Below are positions 52,401 through 59,168 of a DNA stretch of 64,000 nt, piece after piece. Positions within the stretch are counted from its first letter, which is position 1, and each line of letters starts with the position of its first letter. The notes under the pieces were generated by a model that was not told the DNA's origin, did not search any database, and saw only the letters and a list, made by a program, of their open reading frames with translations. The stretch is from NCBI RefSeq assembly GCF_030247195.1, contig NC_080672.1, positions 9,238,001-9,302,000 of the forward strand, given 5' to 3'. The stretch comes from Topomyia yanbarensis (taxonomy: Eukaryota > Arthropoda > Insecta > Diptera > Culicidae). A program made the translations under genes and the position numbers.

Positions 52401-55400
52401 GTCCACATCAAAAGAGCAATATGGAGCAATTGTTGCTATACATCAGATAATTGTTATTGTCTGACTATTTAGTAGTCGTATCCGTGTCCACCGGTTGCAG
52501 GCAGATTTCCTAGCGCTTCCAGTTGATTCAGAGTCTGGAGCAGTACAGAATCAGTTGAGCCGTCGCGAACTGCTCGTTGATTTTTTATGAATAATTTTGA
52601 GTTTTTCTCTGCCGGAGCAATATCGGTGCTGTCAAACATCGATCCTAAAAGATCGAATGCGACCAACGAAATCGTTTGTAATATACATAAACGTTTATTA
52701 AAATAAACGAAACATTTCGTTTCTTTCACGAAAAATAATGTCGATAACTTTCGTGCAACGTAAACTAAAAAAGTAAACTTTACGAAAACTTTCGTTCATC
52801 AAGCGGCCATTTCTTCGTACTACAATAAAATCGATTTGGCCACATCGATTTTTTTAAATAAAAAAACGATATTGTCAAACTTCGATCCCAAAAGATCGAC
52901 TGAAAACAATAAGAGGCTAATAAATACGAAAACTTTTCTAAGATAAACGAAAAGATTTCGTGCGACCAACGAAATCGTTCACAAATGTTTATTAAAATAA
53001 ACAAAACATTTAATTTCATTCACGAAAAATAATGTCGTTAGCAACGATAACATTCGTGCAGTGTACATTAAATGTGTAAAATTTACGAAAGCTTTCGTTC
53101 ACCATACGGCCATTCTTGTTCATAAAATGAACGAAACTTACTATTTACAGTGCACGAAAATACTTCGTTGCAGAAAACGACGAATGAATTCGTGCATGAT
53201 TCATTATATTCACGAATTTATATTATCAGTGCATCGTACATCCCATTCCAAAGTGTTGGACAGAGAATGGAGCTCTGAGTAACGCCCGCTGCGACTCGCA
53301 GTGCCTTCTGCCATTTTGTTCGTCTGGTACAGCAGTGCTCTACTCTGGAAGTAGCTCAGGATCTGGCTCATTCTTTAATGCCACGCTGCGGCATTGGTCT
53401 ATTCGGGGCTGGATGGCCCGGTGACTTCCCTTACTTTGGCAGCAACATCAGATTCTGCACCTTCCTCATTTCGGGGATTACCATCGTCTAAAGACTTCAG
53501 CAGCAGCATCCTGAACATGTCCGGATATGCCAGGATCGCAGCTTTCAGCGCTACGGTTGGTATTCCATCCGGACCGGGGGTTTTCTTTGATTTTAGTCAC
53601 ATCGACGCGTCTTTGAGCTCGTCGTTAGTCACTTGCCACTCGACTGTGTTGCCTCCTCCTTCTTCGCCATACGGTGTCGGTGACCAGGTAGTTGAATCGT
53701 GATTCGGGAAGAGACCCTCACCGATTATCTTTAGCTTACCCGGGCATATTTCAGCTGGTGTCGACGGACCCTCGTCTTCGTCATGACGAATCAGTACGCG
53801 TCCCCCAGGGATTGGCGTTTATTTCTCAGCACAGCTACTTATGGCAATTGGCTTGCTAAGCTTGATCTCCCGTTTTAACGAGTCCCTACCTTCTAGATAC
53901 GTCGCTTGCGCTTCTTTCTCACTCTCCGATATTGCGCTCTGAGCCCGCCTGTTAATGACCTATTCTAATTACTCTAATGCTAGATATATCGAAATTAAAA
54001 AAAATAAAACTATTTTGTTTTGACAAATAAAGGTAAATGTTTGTTTTATGATTTTAGTACTATTACGCAATTGAAAAAGTTATCAAATTAAGTCAAATTA
54101 AGATAAAAGGTTGAAAGCATTCGAAACTATCGGCTATTGTCAGTCCATCGCAGGTGGATACTCATCCGACCGTTGGTTTGAGAGCAAATTAAAAAAATGT
54201 AGTTTTTACATAATTTTGGTGCTTTTTATAAAACATTATAAGAAACTATAAGTCTTATTTAATTGAATCGCCTGCTAAGATTTCTATCAGTTTCGTAAAT
54301 TGTTTACCGTTTGTAATAGTCATAAATTTTCGATGAAAAACCCTCACCTCCCTCCCTCCTCACCTTTTCAAACCAGCGGTAGAACTTGTAGATGAGGAAC
54401 AAAGAGTCATCGAGGAATGTTAACGTTACACACTTTTCTTTAGTATAAAGTAGCACTTCCGAAACAAGTTTTTTTTACTTTTGTTCATAGTTGATAAACT
54501 GAAAGTGTTTTTTCAGCACAAAATCGTCATCTCCACAACCATTTCGGTCAGTGCAAAACACCCAACCTCCCACCGTTGGCAATCAGCGACTACGACAAAA
54601 ACGACACAGCACTAAAATTTTGTTTTTGTTTCGTACTTTTACATATATGTTTTTACTATGCTTTACCTGTTCACTCATAATTAACGATTATTTTAGTTTC
54701 CTTTAAAAAAGGCCGCCAAATACGATCGAAACGTCGGGCAGTTTTAAAAACAATTCGTTTGCTCAAGCTAAATTGACTGAGAAAGCCGTAAATATTCACA
54801 GATAACATAACAAGTTTTGGAATGGTCATCAATAAAACAAGGTAATGTATGTATTGTCTCAAATGTACAAATATAATTTATAAAATTATATTTGTTAGAA
54901 AATCGTCCTACTAATGTTACTATAGCTACAATTCACAATGGTTTCGTTTAGGTTGAGTTTTTGAAGAAATATTAGAAGAAAACAAATTTCACACTGTTAA
55001 GTGGATTTTATATGAAAAATGTGCTCAAGATCAAATATTTAAGCTTCTCTTGAATTATAATTGCAAAATAATATATAGAACAGCAGAAAATAATTTTGTC
55101 CAGGTTTTCGGCCTAGTTACCCCATGCGCCGTCTACTGCATGGCCCTAGTTTTCGTGACATTGTCTTGTTAGATCAGCCTATCAACGTACTTGATTCCGT
55201 TGTTCGCCGAAATAACTCAACAACGTCCTTCTTCGTGCTGCAGCAGGGTTCTATTGGCCGATGCGGTAGCGAATCGCCTGGTGGTCTCTATGGGGATACT
55301 TCTCTCACACTCTCCAGTCCATGTACGCCGTCAGTCAAGGACTACAGAATGTGGCGAAATTTCTATCGGTAGCGATATCCGTTTCGTGAACCATTAAGCT

Positions 55401-57093
55401 CCTAGCTCATCGCTTGTTATAGTACTCGGAGGTCGGGCTGGCCTCCACAACGTGCCGACAGGTAGGTGTCGAGTCTGCAGCGAATTTTCACTACAAGGAA
55501 ATATTTTCACAAGATAACTTTTGCAAATGAAACTTTGAGAATTTCATTTTAAATATTAGGCATATTTTTGTTTAGCATTTTCAATTTTTTCAAATTTCTC
55601 CAAAATATTTCGGGGGGGGTTTCGTCCCCAAAACCCCCCCCGCTACTACGCCACTGACAAAACCTCTTAAGGCAAAGAGGAGAACAGTCAACCGCCTCCG
55701 CGCGTTTTACTGTGTGACACTAAAGAGTGTGTTTATTATAACTTGCAGATAAACCTACATGCACCATAGTCCGCAAGGAGGTGAACGACGAGGATATTCT
55801 GATTTGCACTGCAACTGGTAGCCCGCGCGAGTCGGAGTTCGAGTGGAGTCTCAAGTACGAAAATGACACGCTGCAGAACCATAAGACGCGAGGCGATGCC
55901 TACGAGAGCACCCTGGTGCTAGACAACGATGTCTCGGCGATGCGAACGTACATTTGCGTAGCCAGCAATAGCGTCGGACTGGGGACGCCATGCGAAATCG
56001 AGGTGGCAGGTTAGTGAAAACGTCTGCTGATTAATTTCTCTGTCTCGTATTGCTTCGATTTCAACGTTCCCTTCCATTGTAGGATATGTCGCCTGGTGGC
56101 TGAAGGGGGATATTCTAACACCGTACATTCTGATTGCGGCCGTTGCGGCATTGTTGCTAGCGGTGATACTGATCTGCGTTATCATCATCTGCATTTGCCG
56201 CCGGAAGAGAAGACAGGACAAATGTAAGTACACGTAATGTACTGTTCATCCTAAACACTACAACACAAAACCCACAAACACCACACACTCCGTCTAGTTT
56301 GTAGTACCACTTTTCAGATTTAGAGAATGTGTAGAGTCATGTGACAGGTAGTATAATTAGAAAGTTCTCTAGTCTATTTTCTCTGTAGTTCTAATAACTA
56401 GACTAACAAATATGTGCAATCAAAACAATGCAATTTCATTTGTTTTTCTTCAACTATCTTCTCATTTTGTGAATAAATTGTTCTTTACTCAAGTCAATCA
56501 TATCAACAAATCATTTAGCTATTGTCTCATATTTAACAAAATCTGATTTTCATAAGCTTCTCAGAAACGTCAATCGGTTTCGATAACGAACTTGTTCATT
56601 TCGTAGAAATTGCAAATTAACTGTAAAAATAATCGCTTCGGCTGATTCTCCAACCATCATCATACATAAAACGCATGTTTAGTAGTAATAAGAAACTCAT
56701 CACCCATAACATTCCTCTAACCTAACCCCATTCCAAATGCTCAAACTTTCACTCAATCTGAACTCATTTTGCTTTTATTCTCGTTTTTTTCTTACTTCCA
56801 TTCTCCAAAAAACGTTTTTGTGCTGCATTCGTTTCGTTTTCGCAAACCAAAAAAAAACTTTTATAACAAATCAAACAAAAAAATCAATGTTTTCGTACGC
56901 GCGTGTGTGCTGTCCTGTTCCTGTTAACCAAAATTTAAACCGAACAAATGCTTACGCTCATCACCACCACATCAACAAAAACCAAAAAAAAAAAAAAACA
57001 TGACCAAATTAAAACCAAACAAACGAACCAACTAGCGTCCATCCACATTGAGGAGATCGAGGATGGCGAGTTTTCCTACATGAAAAATCGAAG
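25176..57093 (+). CDS. Nine-Ig-domain transmembrane adhesion receptor (partial, 13 exons)
   Basis: Spliced exons: 25176-25499, 25614-25781, 25853-26011, 26085-26161, 26452-26550, 35612-35771, 35987-36277, 37356-38170, 38236-38365, 38435-38689, 55749-56009, 56083-56223, 57036-57093. They join without a stop into about 979 residues. Ig domains lie at roughly 1-108, 109-217, 218-329, 330-426, 427-525, 525-617, 617-741, 742-826 and 827-913, each with the Cys...Trp...Tyr-x-Cys pattern or a close variant. A membrane helix spans about 928-952, followed by RRKRR and an acidic tail start. No fibronectin III domain is seen. The architecture is that of an insect cell-surface recognition molecule acting in cell-cell adhesion, for example on neurons or muscle. 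A neuromusculin-like identity is my best guess; nephrin/hibris-like or turtle-like proteins are alternatives, though these normally carry FnIII. The signal peptide and C-terminus are missing, so this is a partial gene. Confidence 0.85.
25614..25781 (+). CDS. Exon 2: first half of Ig2
   Basis: It follows a 114-bp intron; a G from exon 1 plus CC rebuilds an Ala codon. The peptide includes GPMREGQDLQVVCEVYGARP and ISWHR, which are strands B and C of a C2-type Ig domain. The open frame reads through the intron, so frame alone does not place this boundary; phase and the AG at 25612-25613 do. The donor chosen is GTAAAC at 25782. An alternative donor, GTAAGA at 25775, would pair with an acceptor at 25860 and also keeps frame, dropping about five residues. 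Confidence 0.8.
25853..26011 (+). CDS. Exon 3: second half of Ig2
   Basis: A G from exon 2 plus AT gives Asp. The sequence continues with KGLFTVKSTLSLTLSRQELG and then YNCRVE, the E-F strands and second cysteine of Ig2. The donor is GTCAGC at 26012, phase 1. The acceptor at 25851-25852 is AG preceded by an AT-rich rather than a clearly pyrimidine-rich tract; the alternative AG at 25859-25860 pairs with the alternative exon 2 donor. Confidence 0.8.
26085..26161 (+). CDS. Exon 4: N-terminal part of Ig3
   Basis: A strong pyrimidine tract (CTTTTCTCTCTCCC) and AG end at 26084; the donor GTAAGC is at 26162. The split codon gives Val, then RPTKINISG and VLLQCQ, which is strand B with the first Ig3 cysteine. 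The intron to exon 5 is phase 0 and sits just after this cysteine, so Ig3 is spread over three exons. Confidence 0.85.
26452..26550 (+). CDS. Exon 5: central strands of Ig3
   Basis: It starts in phase 0 with VSGARPAANMTWYNSS, the strand B-C region with the conserved Trp, and contains two N-glycosylation sequons (NMT, NSS). It ends at AACG before GTAAGG. The open frame runs on to 26781, but the sequence loses all Ig character after the donor, so the extension is taken as intron. Confidence 0.82.
29850..30014. mobile_element. 165-bp TIR element inside the satellite
   Basis: The arms TAACACTTTTACCGTTGTCT... (29851-29888) and its inverse (29978-30014) match over about 36 bases. The centre carries CTGAAGA...GAAATACGTATC, a hammerhead-like core described separately. 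The satellite phrase continues on both sides. Confidence 0.7.
29903..29938 (+). ncRNA. Hammerhead-like core with intact CTGAAGA
   Basis: ACA-CTGAAGA, then GCTA-GTCG-TAGC as an imperfect helix II, then GAAA-TAC-GTATC-TGT. ACA/TGT can form helix I and TAC/GTA a minimal helix III, the layout of very short type I hammerheads. Two extra bases beside helix II weaken it. Confidence 0.4.
30234..31095. mobile_element. 862-bp TIR element, GGGGCC ends
   Basis: Left GGGGCCATACACTAATTACG and right, inverted, GGGGCCGTACACTAATTACG. It is inserted in a satellite unit, with ATA on one side and ACA on the other as a likely 3-bp duplication. It has G-rich subterminal sequence near both ends and no coding capacity. 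A lone end of the same family (GCCGTACACTAATTACGGAC) lies at 33386. Confidence 0.75.
31972..32081. mobile_element. Truncated relative of the 10.9-kb MITE
   Basis: The right end TTACGTAATTTATGAATGGT..CCC followed by TAA (32082-32084) is identical to the right end at 11191. The left end is reduced to AATTTATGTAAC. The interior has GGGGGGAGGGGGAGTCAATT, the inverse of the block near 10985. Confidence 0.65.
32542..34515. mobile_element. 2-kb foldback element with CACAGTG termini (Transib-like)
   Basis: Arms of about 830 bases (32542-33376 and about 33690-34515) are near-perfect inverted copies around a centre of about 310 bases that is itself partly inverted. The ends read CACAGTGGGACCAATC. The flanks are CACCG and AACCG, a GC-rich 5-bp duplication with one mismatch. 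CACAGTG ends plus a 5-bp GC-rich duplication are hallmarks of Transib elements. No transposase is present, so it would be non-autonomous. The superfamily is inferred from ends only. Confidence 0.65.
35612..35771 (+). CDS. Exon 6: C-terminal part of Ig3
   Basis: It begins phase 0 after a pyrimidine-rich acceptor (TTCTTCTTCGTTCTCTC). ATRFENGASMRCEADN gives the E-F strands and second cysteine of Ig3. The last base T (donor GTGAGT at 35772) joins AT of the next exon as a Tyr codon. High codon quality and a clean fit to the domain make the exon convincing, although it lies 9 kb from its other half. Confidence 0.85.
35987..36277 (+). CDS. Exon 7: complete Ig4
   Basis: A single-exon I-set/C2 domain: PPVVSVKPENITVNE, FCDYEAN, VKWFQNEQEI and NYTCELSNSIGSA carry the first cysteine, tryptophan and second cysteine. 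NIT, NET, NST and NYT are glycosylation sequons. Phase 1 at both ends. The acceptor (CGCTGCAG) is preceded by about 50 bases of mixed, not pyrimidine-rich, sequence; the nearest pyrimidine tract is around 35890-35925, so the site may be weak or regulated. The donor is GTATGT. Confidence 0.87.
36278..37355 (+). other. Intron of about 1.1 kb between Ig4 and Ig5
   Basis: It begins GTATGT and ends CATTTCAG. The open frames in it (for example 36298-36618 on the minus strand) have no family resemblance. Nothing else is identifiable. Confidence 0.75.
37356..38170 (+). CDS. Exon 8: Ig5, Ig6 and most of Ig7
   Basis: This 815-bp exon is the longest. Ig5 runs from YKPIVVLKMDPEIP through LLCDIVGG, VRWFLDG and NYSCEGFNVAGWG. 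Ig6 has VTFNCSVED, FRWLRGGKP and TFSCFAYNDGGEG. Ig7 begins at APPAFVQKLHPY with LACKVEC and ISWFKDG. Ig5 has an acidic loop (ECDDDSLGDENLC) with an extra cysteine pair. Domain borders inside the exon lack introns, while Ig3, Ig4 and Ig8-9 are intron-bounded, which suggests intron loss here. Phase 1 at the start, phase 0 at the end (donor GTGAGT at 38171). Confidence 0.92.
38236..38365 (+). CDS. Exon 9: C-terminal part of Ig7
   Basis: The intron is 65 bp. The exon starts with HFNMSTWPDGILDRIRD and contains NYSCVSSNNSAGPG, the F-G strands with the second Ig7 cysteine. The last base T splits a Tyr codon with exon 10; the donor is GTAATT at 38366. Glycosylation sequons NMS, NYS and NNS are present. 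Confidence 0.88.
38435..38689 (+). CDS. Exon 10: complete Ig8
   Basis: The acceptor TTTTTTTAG precedes an I-set domain: YPPENTSLSSPAIS, RIVCSSRAYPEP, FYWTRNGETI and GIYTCTAFNKHGN. Phase 1 on both sides with a single-base T carry-over, as for exons 6, 7 and 9. The donor is GTGAGT at 38690. A 17-kb intron follows. Confidence 0.9.
40775..40830 (-). repeat. SINE-tail-like fragment
   Basis: TTCGATTATAGAGGTTTTAACC matches the tail of the SINE at 43388-43409 in the same orientation, and GGGTTAGA recurs after a gap. A mosaic or truncated copy. Confidence 0.45.
41736..42611. mobile_element. Possible 876-bp TIR element, GAGGAGTAACT ends
   Basis: Left GAGGAGTAACTGGGGTCAAA and right, inverted, GAGGAGTAACTAGAACAAAT share about 25 imperfect bases, continuing into (T/C)CTGG. 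No clear target duplication was found, and the interior codes for nothing recognisable. Confidence 0.45.
43001..43227. mobile_element. 227-bp TIR element (MITE)
   Basis: TTCAAAACGACATATCTACA at the left and its inverse TAGATATGTCTTTTTGAA at the right; the pairing continues through GAGTGATTCTTTGTTTACTT / AAGTAAACAAAGAGAGTCAC. About 45 paired bases in total with a few mismatches. Target duplication not clear. Confidence 0.6.
43371..43543 (-). mobile_element. tRNA-derived SINE (Feilai-like), nearly intact
   Basis: Read on the minus strand it has an A box (TAGCGTATTGGT), a B box (GGTTCGAGTCC), a tRNA-unrelated body (CGAAGAGGCGAATGACCTTA) and a poly(A) tail (the T-run at 43368-43385). A perfect 13-bp duplication, GCGCTAAAACTTT, flanks it (43358-43370 and 43544-43556), the mark of LINE-driven insertion. 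The Feilai family of Aedes is the best match I know; the name is inference. Internal pol III promoters suggest it may once have been transcribed. Confidence 0.85.
44523..45893. mobile_element. Foldback palindrome with 465-bp arms
   Basis: The right arm 45429-45893 is the inverse of 44523-45403 once the 408-bp insert and its 8-bp duplication are removed; both arms are then 465 bases, with no other length difference and near-identity by eye. The loop is 25 bases (45404-45428). The ends read GTCAACAG...CTGTTGAC; no flanking duplication is obvious. Identical 89-residue open frames on the two strands (45278-45547 and 45285-45554) are only a consequence of the symmetry. Confidence 0.85.
44793..45200. 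mobile_element. 408-bp hAT-type MITE in the left arm of the palindrome
   Basis: It has terminal repeats of 24 bases, CAAAGAGAATAGGGAAAGAG..., at 44793 and inverted at 45200, and an 8-bp duplication GTTACTTC at 44785-44792 and 45201-45208. The right arm shows the empty site with a single GTTACTTC, which proves the insertion and its boundaries. CA...TG ends and an 8-bp duplication fit hAT. The open frame inside (44783-45052) has no family resemblance. Confidence 0.88.
48680..49640. repeat. Dispersed mosquito-type repeat, internally repeated
   Basis: Phrases such as CCTTTCATTTGAGA.TAAGTT, GTGAAAATCGG(C/T)(C/T)GA and AACACCGGAACCGGAA recur at about 48840, 49080, 49180 and 49460. The ATACATACATACAT tract and TACTCGACTA...GAATCGAATGG near 49540-49600 also occur in modified form at 60465-60730. 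Probably the 3' part of a retroelement family. Confidence 0.5.
50040..50860. repeat. Degenerate ~390-bp tandem repeat
   Basis: CTCGGTCT(A/G)GTCCCCGACG, then CTACTCCGAC and TTCCCCGGCGAGAGAAGTTC, occur near 50062-50115 and again near 50452-50510, with a third, more diverged copy at about 50795-50860 (GTCCTCGGCGGTGGATCTAG). The block is GC-rich compared with the intron and may be an untranslated end of the adjacent LINE. Confidence 0.6.
50911..51145. mobile_element. 235-bp hAT MITE
   Basis: The ends CAACGGTTCTCAACC and, inverted, CAGTGATTCTCACC; an 8-bp duplication ATCTACAT lies on both sides (50903-50910 and 51146-51153). It is the same family as 58964-59168. Confidence 0.88.
51170..52142 (-). 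pseudogene. R1-like LINE, C-terminal reverse transcriptase part
   Basis: On the minus strand the sequence reads LPRNVKIVGFVDDGSLT, where FVDD (52082-52099 region) is the catalytic box of the reverse transcriptase. Next come TLEEMEVSATDTIYAIESWM, then in other frames VDYACE and IDDRLSFNNH, the typical R1-clade thumb region. Many frameshifts and stops make it dead. The upstream part of the same element is at 53232-53960; the two are separated by the TIR element at 52143-53231. Three tandem copies of CTCGGACATTCAAAGAC lie at 51272-51333. Confidence 0.65.
52143..53231. mobile_element. 1.1-kb TIR element that splits the LINE
   Basis: The ends CACTGATA(G)AATATATTCGTAAAT and, inverted, CACTGATAATATAAATTCG; CA on both sides may be a 2-bp duplication. 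The interior is full of TTTCGT/ACGAAA words, and parts are repeated (ACGAAA.TTTCGTTCA.CA..CGGCCATT at about 52785 and 53088). No coding sequence. Removing it rejoins the LINE reading from MYDA to LTLRLP. Confidence 0.65.
53232..53960 (-). pseudogene. R1-like LINE, N-terminal reverse transcriptase part
   Basis: Minus-strand frames give SESEKEAQATYLEGRDSLKR and then, after breaks, GPDGIPTVALKAAILAYPDM (about 53500-53580), the first conserved reverse-transcriptase block, followed by the LLYQ region and the LEWDV segment corresponding to LWN.MYD. Frameshifts separate these pieces. The apparent + strand open frame at 53394-53702 is only a shadow of this. Confidence 0.6.
54700..54738 (+). ncRNA. 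Hammerhead-like motif, degenerate
   Basis: CCTTTAAAAAAGGCC, a loop, then GATCGAAACGTCGGG: the same order as the motif at 10399-10438 (AAAAAGGCC...GAAACGTCGGG). The CTGANGA core is lost. Probably a relic of the same retroelement type. Confidence 0.3.
55749..56009 (+). CDS. Exon 11: complete Ig9
   Basis: The exon encodes YKPTCTIVRKEV, ILICTATGSP, FEWSLKYEND and TYICVASNSVGLG, a full membrane-proximal Ig domain. It starts with AT that completes Tyr from exon 10 and ends with G before GTTAGT at 56010, phase 1. It lies less than 100 bp downstream of the end of the large hAT insertion, so the acceptor region has escaped disruption by a short distance. Confidence 0.9.
56083..56223 (+). CDS. Exon 12: juxtamembrane segment and transmembrane helix
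   Basis: It encodes GYVAWWLKGDILTP, then a hydrophobic stretch of about 25 residues (about 928-952 of the visible protein, rich in Ile, Leu, Ala, Val and Cys), then RRKRRQDK, a stop-transfer signal. This places the Ig domains outside the cell. Several cysteines at the inner membrane face (CVIIICIC) could be palmitoylated, which is inference. The donor is GTAAGT at 56224, phase 1. Confidence 0.9.
57036..57093 (+). CDS. Exon 13: start of the cytoplasmic tail
   Basis: The sequence SSIHIEEIEDGEFSYMKNRR follows in phase 1 and ends in phase 2 at GTAAGC (57094). The acidic, Tyr-containing segment suits a receptor tail. The acceptor (CAACTAG) is unusual: the preceding 100 bases are A-rich and pyrimidine-poor. 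No other AG nearby keeps phase. The remaining tail exons must lie beyond an intron of at least 6.9 kb; none was recognised before 64000. Confidence 0.68.
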
Positions 57094-58963
57094 GTAAGCG
57101 ACGTGTTGTTTTTTTTCTCTCCACTTGATCCACTTTTCATTTGATAATTTTGCATTCGCAAGTCGCGAACTAATCTCGGTTTGCAAATTAGACTATTGTT
57201 GATACTACTAATTTCGGGCTCATGTGCATGTGTAACTTTTTCACCTCTTTCTATACTCTCAATGTCCATGCCGTTGACACTTCATTACTATGTTGTAATT
57301 GGCTACTTTATCTTCTAAGGATCGGTTATTTTTCGGCCACATTAGCTAATGTTATGTTAAGGTAAATATGAGAATTTTAGGCGCAGCTAGTAGGCTTTGT
57401 TTTCGGGGGGGAGGGGTAATGGAAGATAATAAAACATCGATACATACCAGAAGCGGGGGAAAATGTCGCATCATCAATCCTTCAATCTCAGCAGTAGGTT
57501 TAGAATAAAGTTGTTATCATTCCCTACAATAAGAGAGTAATCGTTGCAAATGATGGGGTTAGTTCACTTTCGAAAAATAAATTTTATCATTACATTAAAG
57601 ATATTAGTGAAAATAGTGTGAAATATTGTAATATTGCATTAATGCAAATATTCGTAGCTTATCGTGACAGATTTATATACTTTAGTCGTGCATTTTAATG
57701 GTTGTTGTATTCATTTCAAGTTAATTTTAACCACATGAATTTAACACCGGAATAAATTAGACTGTAAATAAATTACACTGTAAATATATTTGCTCTATGG
57801 CTAATACATTTGTATCTCAGGATGCGCTCATATTTTATTGGACGATAAGTGTTTTTATGTAAAAATGTCTGAGGAACGCAATGGCATTAAAATTTTAAAA
57901 ATTAAAATATATGTATTGAGAGAAAAATTAACTTTTAATATTTAACTGAAAAAATCGCACAGTTGGCATCACTGCCGGCAAAAAATAATATTTTTTTCTA
58001 GATTCCTTGAACAATTTCTTCAAAAGCCATCGCGTGGTTTGATTCTAGAGTAAATAGAACCGGAGATATGATCAAAAGAAAATCAAGGGTTTTGCAAATT
58101 TGCTAAAACGGGGGGTGCTCCCATGACCCGAGGGGTGGTTAAATTGTCACAAAAATTTGGAGTTTTATATATTGGCCCTAGATGAATAATTCCTCCAAAT
58201 TTTGTTCAAATCCGTGAAGGTCGATTACACGTGCCTTGATCACTTCGCATGGAATGACCCATATCTTCAGTTGTGCTTTGCCGATTTTGATGATTTTTAT
58301 ATAAAATCGACGGTACAAACATTACCCATCGACTATCCCAAGTACAGTTTGTTAGCTATTCATACATTATTATTAAAAATATCCATTTTTCAGTTATGTT
58401 GGATTTTTTTGTTTCATTGCAAATTGCCTAACGACATGCAATTTTTTTAAATTTGTTTCATGCCTGGGTATTGAAGATTGTTCGGTTACGAAAAGTATGA
58501 GTGGTTGGTCATAGAAATCGAAAAAGGTATATTAAGAAAAAGGTATTTTAAGATTTACCCAAAGAAGTGTGATCTGGCAAGCGATTTGTGGATGTGGTAA
58601 AGCAGTACAACTCTGTTTTAGCTTGTTCTGGTGTCATGTAAATATTAACTATTCTGTGACACCATGTAAACTTGGAGCAAAATCATCGCAAAATAATTCC
58701 ATAACTCTCCCAACATCCATAACTTATGTGCACTTTCATACCATGTGTAAGGTAATATCATCAGCTAAGAGAGAAATTTGAGAAAATTCAATGATCCTCC
58801 AATTTTGCCAGCGTGGTACAATACGTCAATAAAGGTATATAAATATCTTGCTACAGATCCTTTTACATAAATTTAATATACTTTTTAAATAGCTGAACTT
58901 ACAAATTTAAAATGTTGCAGCAAATCTCGAAACAATGACAAAAGACACATCTTTGCCTTATCC

Positions 58964-59168
58964 CAGCGGTTCTCAACCTTTCGCGGACCACGGACCCCTT
59001 TAGAAATAACACTGGCTTGTTGCGGACCCCCGCGGTAAAACATTGATCTTGTATGCTATCAATATATTATTTTAGTCTGTTAGGAAACAAGACTTAAAAT
59101 TTCAATATCCACTTGGAAAACACGTCACGTCCTCCAGGGGTCTGCGGACCTCAGGTTGAGAATCACTA
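58964..59168. mobile_element. 205-bp hAT MITE, second copy
   Basis: It begins CAGCGGTTCTCAACC and ends GGTTGAGAATCACTA; the flanks CCTTATCC and CTTTATCC form an 8-bp duplication with one mismatch. The body matches the copy at 50911-51145 (CACGGA.CCC, TTGCGGACCCCC, GTTAGGAAACAAGA). It lacks about 30 bases of the other copy. Confidence 0.82.

Larger units (their letters stand above)
49763..55656. mobile_element. 5.9-kb hAT-type element, nested composite
   Basis: The ends CAGTGGCGTAGTAAG... and ...CTACTACGCCACTG are inverted over the first 11-12 bases, with G-runs and C-runs inside them. A perfect 8-bp duplication ACAAAACC flanks it (49755-49762 and 55657-55664). CAGTGGCGTAG ends with an 8-bp duplication are typical of hAT. 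No hAT transposase was recognised; the interior is filled by an R1-like LINE, a 1.1-kb TIR element, a small hAT MITE and tandem repeats. Confidence 0.85.
38690..55748 (+). other. Intron of about 17 kb between Ig8 and Ig9
   Basis: It begins GTGAGT and ends with ACTTGCAG at 55748. It holds the SINE at 43.4 kb, the palindrome at 44.5-45.9 kb, dispersed repeats at 48.7-49.6 kb and the 5.9-kb hAT composite ending at 55656. In 39.1-44.5 kb many phrases resembling 'TTCAGCAAAGTTGT' recur on both strands, a sign of worn repeats. 45900-48650 shows no identifiable gene or element except a SINE-tail-like fragment near 46790. Confidence 0.8.

Noticed and set aside
51492..53702. + strand open frames at 51492, 51613, 51838 and 53394
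   Set aside because: They are antisense shadows of the R1-like reverse transcriptase on the minus strand.
55124..55397. Open frames at 55124-55397 as hAT transposase or LINE protein
   Set aside because: Neither strand gives a recognisable transposase or reverse-transcriptase motif.
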